Notes: a model not told the origin generated them from the sequence alone. DNA of 64,000 bases from Salinirubellus salinus (GCF_025231485.1 NZ_CP104003.1:3735960-3799959), one strand, 5' to 3'; shown: positions 34,393 through 42,565, counted from the first letter of the stretch. Translations and numbers: made by a program.

Positions 34393-34812
34393 TCAGTCCT
34401 CGGAGACTCGCTGGACCGGGCGTTCGCGTCGGCTGTCGACGGTCCGGACGAGCCGGGCGGCCAGCACCCGGTAGTGGTCGGTCCCCGTGCGCTTGCGATA
34501 GCAGTCGACCGCGCCACACTCGATGGCCTCGATAGCGACGCTCGCGTCGTCGACGCCCGTGAACAGGACGACCGGGAGGTCGGGGCGGGTCTGGCGGATA
34601 CGCTCGAGGAGTTCGATGCCGTTCATCCCCGGCATCTCGTAGTCAGAGAGTACGCAGTCGAACGACTCCGTCTCGACGCGCCTGAGCGCCGCGTCCGGGT
34701 CTGACTCGGTGGCCACGCGGAGCCGGTCGTTCGACCGCTCGAGGAAGGTCGCCACGATGTCGAGGAGGGCTTCGTCGTCGTCGACGTGGAGGACGTCGAT
34801 GGGCCCGTCCAT
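34393..34812 (-). CDS. Response-regulator receiver-domain protein
   Basis: A 139-residue CheY-type receiver domain. VLHVDDDEALLDIV near residue 6 forms the acidic pocket, CVLSDYEMPGMNG near residue 52 carries the phosphorylated Asp, VVLFTGVDDASVAIEA near residue 77 gives the conserved Thr, and YRKRTGTDHY contains the conserved Lys. No output domain is present beyond a short basic tail, so it may work by protein-protein contact. It lies 84 bp downstream of the CHAT gene start on the same strand; its start overlaps the stop of the zinc-ribbon gene by 1 bp. Confidence 0.85.
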   Translation of the reverse strand: MDGPIDVLHVDDDEALLDIVATFLERSNDRLRVATESDPDAALRRVETESFDCVLSDYEMPGMNGIELLERIRQTRPDLPVVLFTGVDDASVAIEAIECGAVDCYRKRTGTDHYRVLAARLVRTVDSRRERPVQRVSED

Positions 34813-34964
34813 CACCGGGGTGTGAGCGACTCGCCCGTCTCGGCCTCGATGGCCTCGCGGCACTCGTCGCAGAGCGGGACCGACTCGTGTTTCGTGCTCC
34901 GGAGCAGGAGCTCGTAGCGCTCCTCCGCCTCCCCCCGGCAGTTCACGCACCTGTCGTGGCTCAT
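34812..34964 (-). CDS. 50-aa zinc-ribbon-like protein
   Basis: A 50-residue protein with two CxxC pairs (Cys 6 and 9, Cys 32 and 35), the pattern of a small zinc ribbon. It starts MSHDRCVNCRGEAEERYELL and includes LCDECREAIEAETG. Its TGA overlaps the ATG of the response regulator by 1 bp (TGATG), so it is probably the first gene of that operon and might be its interaction partner. Confidence 0.65.
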   Translation of the reverse strand: MSHDRCVNCRGEAEERYELLLRSTKHESVPLCDECREAIEAETGESLTPR

Positions 34965-35040
34965 ACATCACCGTAGGAGAAGGGGGTACAAAAGTCTGCA
35001 GTTCGGATTCTCGAACTGTGGAACCGGGCCGGTCGCCCGT

Positions 35041-35451
35041 CTACGCTGACTCGATGGCCTCGCGCCACGCGTCCGGAATCGGCTTCGACTCGCCCGCCTC
35101 GCGGTCGTAGACCACCTGCACCGTCTCGGCCGTCGCGGCCACGGTCCCGTCCTCGCGTCGGATCTCGTAGTGCATCGGAATCGAGGCGGTGCCAAGTTCC
35201 GGTATCGTCAGCGCCACGGTCACCACGTCGTCACCCTCGACGGGTGCGCGGAACTCAATGGCGATGGACGCGAGCACGCTCCCCACCTCGCTGAGCGACT
35301 CGCCGACGACCTCCCGGAAGTAGTCGGCCCGCGCCTGTTCGAGGTAGGTCGCGTAGACGGCGTTGTTGACGTGGCCCATCGCGTCGATGTCGCGGAACCG
35401 GACCCTGAACTCGGTCTCGAACTCGTACTCCGTCTCGGCTTCGTCGGTCAT
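35041..35451 (-). CDS. Hotdog-fold acyl-CoA thioesterase (4HBT type)
   Basis: A 136-residue protein of the 4-hydroxybenzoyl-CoA thioesterase superfamily. FRVRFRDIDAMGHVNNAVYATYLEQARADYF near residue 16 is the long helix and catalytic Asp motif of this family, followed by the strands VTVALTIPELGTASIPMHYEI. It hydrolyses acyl-CoA thioesters. It stands alone between small genes, with no link to the glycan genes. Confidence 0.85.
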   Translation of the reverse strand: MTDEAETEYEFETEFRVRFRDIDAMGHVNNAVYATYLEQARADYFREVVGESLSEVGSVLASIAIEFRAPVEGDDVVTVALTIPELGTASIPMHYEIRREDGTVAATAETVQVVYDREAGESKPIPDAWREAIESA

Positions 35452-35546
35452 ACGCCCGGTCCACACCGACCCGGGATGTACCCTGCGGAGACGGGTCGAC
35501 CCGCCGCGGGTGGCAGGGTCAAGAGCCCGGACCCCGTAGGTGGGGT

Positions 35547-35639
35547 ATGGACACCGCCGACCGGTTCATGCTCGTGGGACTGGCCATCGTCTTCGCCCTC
35601 ATCGCCGTGGGGCTGGTGGTCGCGTACGTGGTGGGCTGA
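35547..35639 (+). CDS. 30-aa single-membrane-helix protein
   Basis: A 30-residue ORF starting MDTADRFMLVGLAIVFALIA with one hydrophobic helix and a short polar N-terminus. Such single-helix proteins are easily missed by gene callers. Function unknown. Evidence is composition only, and chance is possible. Confidence 0.45.
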   Translation: MDTADRFMLVGLAIVFALIAVGLVVAYVVG

Positions 35640-35846
35640 GGCGTCCCGTACCGCGAGACTCGTCGGTGCCGGCCCGAATGCGCGTCCGGGGGTGCCTGCG
35701 CGTGCCGGCAACGGAGTCAGGGCCGGCGCGCCACTGACTCCCGACGCTATGCGAGCCACACCGACTCCGAGGTACGGTCGACCGGGCACGGTCGACACGA
35801 CGAGCGGGACCGAGACGACGACCGAGCGCGGCCGCGGGGGTCGCCC

Positions 35847-36044
35847 GTGACGCTCCCGCTGCAGGCGCCGCTCGTCCCCCTGCTGTTCTCGGGGGACTTC
35901 CTGTACGCGGCGGTGGTGCTGTTCGTCGTCGCGCTGGTGGCGGGCCTGTTCGGGTTCCGCGGCATCGCGGGCATCTCGATGGAGGTGGCGCGGCTGTTCG
36001 TCGTCATCTTCCTCGTGCTCGCCGTGGTCGCGCTGATACTCTGA
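35847..36044 (+). CDS. DUF1328-like small membrane protein
   Basis: A 65-residue protein with two hydrophobic segments (LYAAVVLFVVALVAGLFGF and ARLFVVIFLVLAVVALIL) separated by GIAGISMEV, the pattern of DUF1328 proteins. It starts at a GTG and lies about 90 bp before the amphi-Trp gene. No function is established for the family. Confidence 0.72.
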   Translation: MTLPLQAPLVPLLFSGDFLYAAVVLFVVALVAGLFGFRGIAGISMEVARLFVVIFLVLAVVALIL

Positions 36045-36136
36045 ACGGCCCTCCCGCTTCGCTCCGCTTCCCGACCGGTACTGGCGAGTGCAGGCGAAAG
36101 CGGTGGTCCCCTGCGGGGTGTATCGGGAGGTGTCGT

Positions 36137-36493
36137 ATGACGGAACTCGACGCGGTTCAGGAGTCGACGCGGAACGAAGTCGCACAGTACCTCCGCGAGT
36201 TCGCGGACCAGCTCGAGACCACCGACCGGCCGATGGGGACTCCCCTGCCCGAGGGTGGTGACACCACCGAGGCGTCCACCGACGGTGAGCGTCGGGTCGG
36301 CCCCGACGGGAAGGTGACCCTCGTGGTCGGCAACGATAGCGCGACCATCAACCCACCCGAGACGGTCGGCTTCACCGTCCGGGTGGACGACGACGACCCG
36401 CTGGTCGGCGGGGAGTCCGAGCGCCGGCTCGAGTTCACCCTCGAGTGGGCCGCCGAGGCCGTCGAAGCGGACGGCTCGCTGGAGATCGAGTGA
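36137..36493 (+). CDS. Amphi-Trp domain protein
   Basis: A 118-residue haloarchaeal amphi-Trp domain protein. The N-terminal helix (QESTRNEVAQYLREFADQLE) is followed by a Pro/Gly/Thr-rich linker and a beta-rich C-terminal part (VTLVVGNDSATINPPETVGF and RRLEFTLEWAAEAVE). The biochemical role is unknown. It follows the DUF1328-like gene by about 90 bp. Confidence 0.75.
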   Translation: MTELDAVQESTRNEVAQYLREFADQLETTDRPMGTPLPEGGDTTEASTDGERRVGPDGKVTLVVGNDSATINPPETVGFTVRVDDDDPLVGGESERRLEFTLEWAAEAVEADGSLEIE

Positions 36494-36647
36494 CACGGTC
36501 GGCGGCATCGTACGGGCCGACCTTCTCTGCGCAGTTCACGCCGGGCGAGCGGCTGCTGTGGACGCTGCGGCCGCTCACGAGACGGTCGCGTAGCGGGTCG
36601 GTCCCGTCGGTGACGGGTCGAGGAGGGCGGTGCGGACTGGCCGGCCG
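36494..36647. other. Convergent intergenic region
   Basis: 154 bp between the amphi-Trp gene (plus) and a hydrophilic membrane protein gene (minus). A short plus frame (36445-36651) is not supported by codon pattern. No terminator hairpin stands out. Confidence 0.3.
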
Positions 36648-37079
36648 CTAACCGCTGGTGTCCGTGGTGAAGACGGCTTCGCCCTGACTCTCGGCGCCGG
36701 CGACCGCGGTCGTGTCCGAGCCCGAGGCCCCGCGCTCGCGGCGGTACTGGACGAACGCCGCCAGTGCCGCGAGCGAGACGAGCGCGGCCAGCCCGAGCAG
36801 GCCGCGACGGCGCCGACTGCGCGAGTCGCCGTCCTCCGGACTGACCGACCCGTCCCCGCCCTCGCCCTCGGCGTCCGTCGCCGTGTCTCCGTCGTCCGAT
36901 GCCACCCCGTCGGCGTCACGCCACGACTCCGCGCCCGGATCGTCCGTGACGACCGTCACCGAGGCCTCCGCGAGCGCCTCGTGGACGGCCTCCTTGACCG
37001 GCCGCTCGACGACTGCGGCAACGGCGTTCGGGAGTCTGCGCTTCTCCGACACCGACCGTGTCGATGGTGATTCACTCAC
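36648..37079 (-). CDS. Small single-span membrane protein, unknown
   Basis: A 143-residue protein with one hydrophobic segment (GLLGLAALVSLAALAAFVQYRRERG) near residues 92-115 and long acidic/polar flanks. Its N-terminal helix (NAVAAVVERPVKEAVHEALAEAS) may be amphipathic. No family recognised. It starts at a GTG (37079) and lies 66 bp downstream of the bat-type regulator gene on the same strand. Confidence 0.6.
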   Translation of the reverse strand: MSESPSTRSVSEKRRLPNAVAAVVERPVKEAVHEALAEASVTVVTDDPGAESWRDADGVASDDGDTATDAEGEGGDGSVSPEDGDSRSRRRRGLLGLAALVSLAALAAFVQYRRERGASGSDTTAVAGAESQGEAVFTTDTSG

Positions 37080-37145
37080 GACTGGAACTGTGGGCCACGT
37101 CGTCCCGGGCGTTCTGCCTTCGCTCGCAAGGCCCCATCCCCAGCG

Positions 37146-37814
37146 CTACCCGCTGCCCGCCTCCGAGACCGGCCCGACGAGGAGTGTGTCCTCGACGAGC
37201 GACCCCGTCGCCCGGCGGAGCCGCTCCGAGAGCGCCTGGTGGGAGATGTCGAGTTCGCTGGCGAGTTCCTCCATCGTCGTCTCGCGCGGGATCTCGAAGA
37301 AGCCCCGGCGGGTCGCCAGCACGAGCGCCTCGTACTGGTCCTCGCTCAGCCCGAAGCGGCCCGCCGGCTCGCCCTCCAGCTCGCGGATGGACTCGACGTC
37401 GAACGTCAGGCCGTGGGCCTCGGCGAACTCGTGGGTCCGCGAGAAGTGGTCGCGGTCGGGGTAGAACACCCTGAGCTGCCACCGGTTGCCCTGGCCGTAG
37501 GCGTCGAGGACGGTCGCCTCCGCGTTCGTCAACAGCTGCAACAGGAGGTCGACGTGGTCGACCCAGTTCATCCGGTAGAGCGTCTCGTCCTCGAACTCCG
37601 AGAGGCAGGTCACGTCGTCGACCGTCGGGTCCGCCTCGAACGACCGCTCGACGGCCTCGCGGTCGACGTGGCGCATCCACAGGAGCGGCATCACCGACGA
37701 CTCGCCGCTCCGGATGATGCGCTCACACTCCACCTCGGCGTCGGGGTACGCCCCGAGCGTGCGTGCCAGCGCGAACTCCTCGGCGGGTACCGTCCCCCGC
37801 ACGATGGTAGCCAT
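37146..37814 (-). CDS. Bacterio-opsin-activator-type HTH regulator
   Basis: A 222-residue protein of the haloarchaeal bacterio-opsin-activator (bat) type. An N-terminal regulatory domain is followed by the bat-type HTH: FGLSEDQYEALVLATRRGFFEIPRETTMEELASELDISHQALSERLRRATGSLVEDTLL from about residue 155 to 213. Members control diverse genes; the ligand is unknown. It is transcribed away from the NifU-like gene, with a 259-bp shared upstream region. Confidence 0.87.
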   Translation of the reverse strand: MATIVRGTVPAEEFALARTLGAYPDAEVECERIIRSGESSVMPLLWMRHVDREAVERSFEADPTVDDVTCLSEFEDETLYRMNWVDHVDLLLQLLTNAEATVLDAYGQGNRWQLRVFYPDRDHFSRTHEFAEAHGLTFDVESIRELEGEPAGRFGLSEDQYEALVLATRRGFFEIPRETTMEELASELDISHQALSERLRRATGSLVEDTLLVGPVSEAGSG

Positions 37815-37987
37815 ATCCGGGGTCGTCGCCTCTCGTTGAAGAATCTATGTGAGCCACGCGAGAAGGTGGGCGGCGGCTGGACGAACCCCGACCGTGCCGC
37901 GCCGGTCGTCGTCGCCCGCCGCCCGTCGGGACGTGTTCGTGCCGGATGAGCGCACGTTATGTGCCCACTTAACCAAATATGTGGTCT

Positions 37988-38034
37988 TTTAGGCGCTCCA
38001 AACACTCGTGTGTTTGGTTTAGGGGTGCCAAACA
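37988..38034 (+). promoter_or_regulatory. Two operator-like TTTAGG-N4-CCAAAC sites before the NifU-like gene
   Basis: The pattern TTTAGG-N4-CCAAAC occurs at 37988-38003 and again at 38018-38033, exactly 30 bp (about three helical turns) apart. The second copy lies just upstream of a TATA-like TATATGG (38042-38048). Both resemble the palindrome at 38889-38904. Between them is an inverted repeat CCAAACAC/GTGTTTGG. These look like binding sites of an iron-type regulator, which is inferred. Confidence 0.5.
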
Positions 38035-38073
38035 GGACAAGTATATGGTCGTAGCGACCGAAGCGGGAGGTGT

Positions 38074-38400
38074 ATGAGTGCCGAAAGCCTCGAACGACGG
38101 ACCCGGAACTACCTGAGCAGCAGCGTCCCGCAGATTCAGGACCACGGCGGCAACTTCCAGATAGAGGACGTGGACGAGGAGTCCGGCGAGATCACCGTCG
38201 CCATCGGCGGGGCCTGCTCGGGCTGTGGTATCGCGCCGATGACGATGCGGGCCATCGAACGACGGCTCCCCGAGGAGGTCGACGAGGTGACCAGGGTGAC
38301 GGTCCGACGGACGAGTGGGCCGCGCGCGGCCGTGATGCCCGACAAGACCGAAGAGATGGAGACGATGGAGGAGTACCAGGACTACGAGCCGCCGTTCTGA
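38074..38400 (+). CDS. NifU C-terminal domain Fe-S scaffold protein
   Basis: A 108-residue NifU C-terminal-type protein. The scaffold Cys residues are in GGACSGCGIAPMTMR (Cys 48 and 51, C-x-x-C). An extra C-terminal tail of about 20 residues ends DYEPPF. It probably helps assemble or carry Fe-S clusters. A GGAGGTG ribosome-binding sequence lies a few bases before ATG 38074. The two operator-like sites upstream suggest iron-dependent control. Confidence 0.88.
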   Translation: MSAESLERRTRNYLSSSVPQIQDHGGNFQIEDVDEESGEITVAIGGACSGCGIAPMTMRAIERRLPEEVDEVTRVTVRRTSGPRAAVMPDKTEEMETMEEYQDYEPPF

Positions 38401-38419
38401 GCGGGCCAACGAGGCCTCC

Positions 38420-38818
38420 CTAGCCCTCTGCGCCCTCCGACGGTGACACCTCGCCGTCGGGTGGGTCGTATGGAAGTAGCGCCACCAGTCGCTCGGCCAC
38501 CACCGGGCTGAGCACCCCCGCCATCTCCATCGCCTCGCGTTCGTACTCGTCGAGGTCAAGGACGCTCCGGAAGAACCACGAGAGGGTCACGTACGTCTCG
38601 TGGAGCGCCGCGGCGCGCTCGCGGCCCGCCTCGGTGAGTTCGACACCCTGGTACGGCTCGTACTCCACGAGCCCTTCGTCGTCGAACCGGTGGAACACCT
38701 CGACGGCCGTCCCTGGCGTCCGGTCGAGCAACTCGGCGACGACGCCGGGTGAGACCGGCGGGGACTCCCGGTGCTGGGCGACGTAGAGCGCGAGCAGGTA
38801 CTGCGCTCGGTCGGTCAT
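38420..38818 (-). CDS. DtxR/MntR-family metal-dependent regulator
   Basis: A 132-residue protein of the DtxR/MntR family: an N-terminal winged helix (MTDRAQYLLALYVAQH and SPGVVAELLDRTPGTAVEVFHRFDDEGLVEYEPYQGVELTEAG) and a helical dimerisation domain. The segment usually carrying metal ligands (C/E/H in E-A-C-x-x-E-H) reads EREAMEMAGVLS, with Met, Ala and Gly at the expected ligand positions, so metal sensing may be weakened or changed. A TTTAGGC/GCCTAAA palindrome lies 70 bp upstream (38889-38904), suggesting autoregulation. Family members repress iron or manganese uptake genes. Confidence 0.82.
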   Translation of the reverse strand: MTDRAQYLLALYVAQHRESPPVSPGVVAELLDRTPGTAVEVFHRFDDEGLVEYEPYQGVELTEAGRERAAALHETYVTLSWFFRSVLDLDEYEREAMEMAGVLSPVVAERLVALLPYDPPDGEVSPSEGAEG

Positions 38819-38888
38819 CGCCGTGGCGTCCGCCGGCCGGCCCGCCGCCGTCTCCGCCCTCCATCGCGATCACGCATACTCTGTAGTG

Positions 38889-38904
38889 TTTAGGCAAGCC
38901 TAAA
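38889..38904. promoter_or_regulatory. TTTAGGC-AA-GCCTAAA palindrome (DtxR-type operator)
   Basis: Seven-base arms TTTAGGC and GCCTAAA with a 2-bp spacer, at 38889-38904. The site lies between the divergent DtxR-family gene (start 38818) and the aminotransferase gene (start 38989). Its pattern matches the iron-regulator boxes described in haloarchaea. Followed by AAAAAT on the plus strand. Confidence 0.65.
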
Positions 38905-38988
38905 AAATTCCCGGGTCGCCGTCGTCCGTCGCCGCTCGCCGTTCGCCGCGACGCCCACGCTTTTGCCCACCTCGGGACAACGACGCGT

Positions 38989-40131
38989 ATGGTATCGGAC
39001 CGCGCCGACGAGACGACGCCGTTCCTGGCGATGGAGGTGTTCAGGCGGGCCAGCGAACGCGCCGACGCCGTCCACCTCGAGGTGGGCGAACCGGACTTCG
39101 AGCCACCGGGGTACGTCGTCGACGCGGCCGTCGACGCGCTCCGACGTGGTGACACCGGCTACACCGCCGCGGCCGGGAAACTCGGCCTCAGGGAAGCCAT
39201 CGCCGACTACTACGACCGGACCTACGGGGTGGACGTCTCGCCGGAGCGGATCCTGGTGACGCCGGGGTCCTCGCCCGGGCTGTTGCTGGCCTGTCTGGCG
39301 ACGCTCGACCCCGGCGACGAGGCGGTGCTGACCGACCCGCACTACGCGTGCTACCCGAACTTCGTCCGGCAGACCGGCGCCACGGTACGGACGGTCGAAC
39401 TCGACGCGACCGAGGGGTTCGCGCTCCGGCCCGACCGGTTCGCCGCCGCGCTGGAACGCGACCCCGAGGTGCTCCTGCTCAACTCGCCCGCCAACCCCAC
39501 CGGCGCGGTGATGGACGGTGACACGCTCCGCGAGGTCGTGGAGCTCGCCGAGACCAGGGGGACGACCGTCGTCGCCGACGAGATCTACCACGGGCTGGAC
39601 TACGACGTGGAGGCCCGCTCCGTCCTCGAGTTCACCGACGAGGCGTTCGTCACCGACGGCTTCTCGAAGCGCTACGCAATGACCGGCTGGCGGCTCGGCT
39701 GGGTCGTCGTCCCCGAGTCCTACGCCGACGTGGTGAACCGCCTCGTGCAGAATCTGTTCATCTGTGCGCCCTCGTTCGTCCAGGAAGCCGGGCGGGTGGC
39801 GCTCGAACGCGAGGACGACCACCTCGACCGCGTCAGGGAGACCTACCGCGAGCGCCGGGACCTCCTCGTCGACGCCGTCGCCGACTGGGGTCACGGCCTC
39901 GACCTCGGCTACACCCCCGGTGGCGCGTACTACCTCCTCGTGGATGTCTCCGAACTCGGTGACGCGTTCGACGTGGCCGACCGCCTGCTCGACGAGGCGG
40001 GCGTGGCGACGACACCCGGCGTCGACTTCGGCCCCGCGGCCGCGGACTACCTCCGGCTCTCCTACGCGACCTCGATGGACCGGCTCCGCGAGGCCGACCG
40101 CAGAATCTCGGTGTGGCTGGCGGACGTCTGA
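38989..40131 (+). CDS. Class I/II PLP-dependent aminotransferase
   Basis: A 380-residue fold-type I aminotransferase of the aspartate/aromatic class. VHLEVGEPDFEPPGYVV opens the family, TPGSSPGLLLACLATLDPGDEAV binds the cofactor phosphate, LLLNSPANPTGAVM and VVADEIYHGLDYD bind PLP, and TDGFSKRYAMTGWRLGW near residue 222 carries the Schiff-base Lys. The amino-acid substrate is not determined. It starts 171 bp from the DtxR-family gene, divergent, with the iron-type palindrome between them. Confidence 0.9.
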   Translation: MVSDRADETTPFLAMEVFRRASERADAVHLEVGEPDFEPPGYVVDAAVDALRRGDTGYTAAAGKLGLREAIADYYDRTYGVDVSPERILVTPGSSPGLLLACLATLDPGDEAVLTDPHYACYPNFVRQTGATVRTVELDATEGFALRPDRFAAALERDPEVLLLNSPANPTGAVMDGDTLREVVELAETRGTTVVADEIYHGLDYDVEARSVLEFTDEAFVTDGFSKRYAMTGWRLGWVVVPESYADVVNRLVQNLFICAPSFVQEAGRVALEREDDHLDRVRETYRERRDLLVDAVADWGHGLDLGYTPGGAYYLLVDVSELGDAFDVADRLLDEAGVATTPGVDFGPAAADYLRLSYATSMDRLREADRRISVWLADV

Positions 40132-40336
40132 GTCGCCACGGGCGTCTCCGGCTCGTACACCCACATTGCGGGTGCTGGTCTACCAGCTCACCGCGTCGTT
40201 GACGATCCCACCGAGAACTAGACCCCTGAACAACGGGCGAGTCGATATGAGCAACCCGAATGGGGCGCACCGGTAACAGTGAGGGTACCCGTGGCAGGGG
40301 ACGAAGAACGAAGTAGAACGCCTCGCATACCCCTGC
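40132..40336. other. Intergenic region after the aminotransferase
   Basis: About 205 bp with no clear ORF or structured element. It has more A/T than its surroundings and may contain the promoter for the 40337 gene. Confidence 0.3.
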
Positions 40337-40873
40337 ATGCGCCGATCAGTAGCCGTCCGGATTGCGGTACTTCTGGTGCTCTTGGGCGCGTACGTCTCAC
40401 TCCCCGTCTTTTACGATACGGTAAGGAGCACGGAGCCCGTACTCTCGGGACAGCAGGTACTCTTTGCCAACCCACAGGCGTTCGTCGGAGAGGAAGTCGT
40501 CGTCAGCGGCTCTGTCGTCGACGAAGAGCCCGTTCGTGTCCGTGTCACTGGGCCGGGAGACAGCACGGTGACCGTGACCCTCGTCGGCGGGACCTGCTGT
40601 CCTGAGACCGGGAGCCTCAGCCACTCGTACGGCGTCTTGGTCGACGAGCGAACGGTCGACGTGATACGCATGATCGTGGTCCCGTGGTGGGGCCTGTTCT
40701 ACACGTACGCCGTCTCGCTCGTGGCTGGCGTGTGGGTCCTGCTTCTGGGGATGCGTACGTGGAGTTTCGACGTCTCGAATCTGGAACTGGTTCCTCGTAG
40801 TGCACCCCGGTGGGCCAAGCAGGATACGGATTCCGGGCTCGTGGACAAAACGGAGGAGGATTCGGATGCCTGA
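40337..40873 (+). CDS. Membrane protein of unknown function with an OB-like segment
   Basis: A 178-residue protein. A signal-anchor-type helix (VAVRIAVLLVLLGAYVSLPVF) is followed by a beta-rich segment from residue 35 to 110 that looks like an OB fold (FVGEEVVVSGSVVDEEPVRV and STVTVTLVGGT), a second membrane segment near 125-145 and an acidic tail. No family recognised. It overlaps the next gene by 8 bp, so the two are coupled. Confidence 0.65.
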   Translation: MRRSVAVRIAVLLVLLGAYVSLPVFYDTVRSTEPVLSGQQVLFANPQAFVGEEVVVSGSVVDEEPVRVRVTGPGDSTVTVTLVGGTCCPETGSLSHSYGVLVDERTVDVIRMIVVPWWGLFYTYAVSLVAGVWVLLLGMRTWSFDVSNLELVPRSAPRWAKQDTDSGLVDKTEEDSDA

Positions 40874-41369
40874 CTGGCTCACCCACGTCCTGATCGTATA
40901 TTCGGTATGTCTGATTCTCTCCCGAAGATGTGTCTGGCTCTCGCCACCGTACGTAGCCGTCGCCATGGGAGGTGCACTCCTCCCGGACGTCTCTAAACTG
41001 AATCTCCTCGTCTCCCCGTACGCAATCCGACAGACGCTTGATATTCCGTTCTCGTGGACTGGACTTCACACGACCGGTGGGGTGGTACTCGGCAGCCTCG
41101 TCGGAGGCGTACTGACGAGTGCGGAGCATCGCTCGCGAGTGGTCGCGCTCCTCTTGCTCGGCGGAGCCTCGCATCTCGTGGCCGACGCATTCCTCAGAAC
41201 GCCCACAGGCGGTTCCTACCCGCTGCTCTGGCCCATCACTGACTACGCGCCTCAGACTCCGGGGTTGTACCTAAGTACGGACCCTGCCCCCACGGCAGTG
41301 GCTCTCGGTATCGCGGTGGCTCTGACTCTGCTCGGTCGAGACGACAGCGATGGCACGGACGACCGGTGA
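40866..41369 (+). CDS. Metal-dependent hydrolase-like membrane protein (YdjM/DUF457 type, copy 2)
   Basis: A 167-residue relative of the protein at 11524, with the same polar pattern: MPDWLTHVLIVYS, GGALLPDVSKLNLL, TGLHTTGGVVLGSL and GGASHLVADAFLRT, each next to hydrophobic segments. Metal binding is probable and the reaction unknown. It is coupled to the upstream gene by an 8-bp overlap. Convergent with the deacetylase gene, 27 bp downstream. Confidence 0.72.
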   Translation: MPDWLTHVLIVYSVCLILSRRCVWLSPPYVAVAMGGALLPDVSKLNLLVSPYAIRQTLDIPFSWTGLHTTGGVVLGSLVGGVLTSAEHRSRVVALLLLGGASHLVADAFLRTPTGGSYPLLWPITDYAPQTPGLYLSTDPAPTAVALGIAVALTLLGRDDSDGTDDR

Positions 41370-41396
41370 GTCGAGGATGTGGCCTGTATCGTCGCA

Positions 41397-42380
41397 CTAG
41401 GGTGGATCGACGGGACCTCGATACTGACCGATCAGATTCTCCGCCGGGCCGAAGCTGAACTTCGAGAGGAGCTTCTCCAGTTTGGTAGCCATCCCTCCGA
41501 TTCCCCGATACGAGATGAACCGCTTGTGGAAGGGGATGTCCTGCCGGACGACGTCCTCGTTGAACTCCCAGGGGTGGAAGTAGATGGTGGCTGGGATGTG
41601 ACGGGCGTTCAGATTCCTGATACCCTGGTGGACGATCGAACTGGGGAGCAAACGCGCGTAGAACCCGCCAGCTATTGGGACCGGGAACCGTGGGTGGAAC
41701 ACTGCGGGCGGCAGTTCGAGTATCGTCCCGTGTCTCGCCATCGGTTCCGGTGACATCAGCCGCACCGGACCCACACCATCGGCTACCGAGACTTCTCGTA
41801 CGTGTCCGTTCGACCGCGGGCTGTCAAATCTCGATTCGACCGGCTGGTCGACGAACGGGGTGTCCGAGCAGGCGAGATACGGCCGCTTCGGCGCGTTCGA
41901 CACCCCGTACATCGGCGTCCGGACGGGGAAGATACTCGAATCGTACGCGAACCCGTACTCGACGAGCGTCTCTATCGCCCAACGGGTCTTCGGCGTTATC
42001 GAGAAGTTCGGGGCTCGGAATCCAACGACCTGCTCACCGGTGGCTGCCTCTATCGCCTCTACGCTCCGACAGATCTCCTCACTGAACGTCTCCCGCGTCA
42101 GGTCGAAGAGCGGCGTGTGAGTGTGGCCGTGCGACGCGACCTCGTGTCCCTCGTCCGCGATACGTCCGACGAGACCAGGGTGTTCTTGGGCAACCTCTCC
42201 GACGACGAAGAACGTCGATTTCGCGTCGTAACGTGCGAGTATCTCCAGCACCGTCTCCACCGACTGCTGGATGTGTGTCGTCGGGTCAGTGACCGCATCC
42301 GTCAGGAGCGTCGCGGAGTACCAGTGCTCGGTGTCGAACGTGAGGACGTTTTGGATTTCCTCTTCGGTTGTCTCTTTCAC
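41397..42380 (-). CDS. Polysaccharide deacetylase (NodB-type CE4)
   Basis: A 327-residue polysaccharide deacetylase of the CE4 type. NVLTFDTEHWYSATLL near residue 11 gives the first Asp (family pattern TFDT/DED), EVASHGHTHTPLF near residue 95 gives the metal His pair, VGFRAPNFSITP near residue 138 the Arg/Pro barrel motif, and YFHPWEFNEDV near residue 270 the closing His. GTG 42380 has a GGGAGGAG ribosome-binding sequence 3 nt upstream, so I use it; GTG 42464 and GTG 42557 are in frame and would add residues without matching content. A 19-codon frame begins at ATG 42564. Confidence 0.85.
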   Translation of the reverse strand: MKETTEEEIQNVLTFDTEHWYSATLLTDAVTDPTTHIQQSVETVLEILARYDAKSTFFVVGEVAQEHPGLVGRIADEGHEVASHGHTHTPLFDLTRETFSEEICRSVEAIEAATGEQVVGFRAPNFSITPKTRWAIETLVEYGFAYDSSIFPVRTPMYGVSNAPKRPYLACSDTPFVDQPVESRFDSPRSNGHVREVSVADGVGPVRLMSPEPMARHGTILELPPAVFHPRFPVPIAGGFYARLLPSSIVHQGIRNLNARHIPATIYFHPWEFNEDVVRQDIPFHKRFISYRGIGGMATKLEKLLSKFSFGPAENLIGQYRGPVDPP

Positions 42381-42565
42381 TGTCTCCTCCCTCGATTCGG
42401 GCTCTGTGGAGTCGGGTTCAGTACGGGTGACTCCTCCCAGCCCGCCGATCACGAAGTCGGTCACCCGTGGTGCCGGTCCCCTCGACGAGACTCCCCGTCG
42501 CCGTTTACGGGTCGGCCTCTGACAGTTGCCCGTCCTCTCCTCGCCTCCGGGTCGCACTAGACATC

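Noticed and set aside
38074-38400. A full NifU or IscU scaffold
   Set aside because: Only the C-terminal CxxC domain is present; the IscU-like domain with three Cys is absent, so it is annotated as a NifU C-terminal-type protein.
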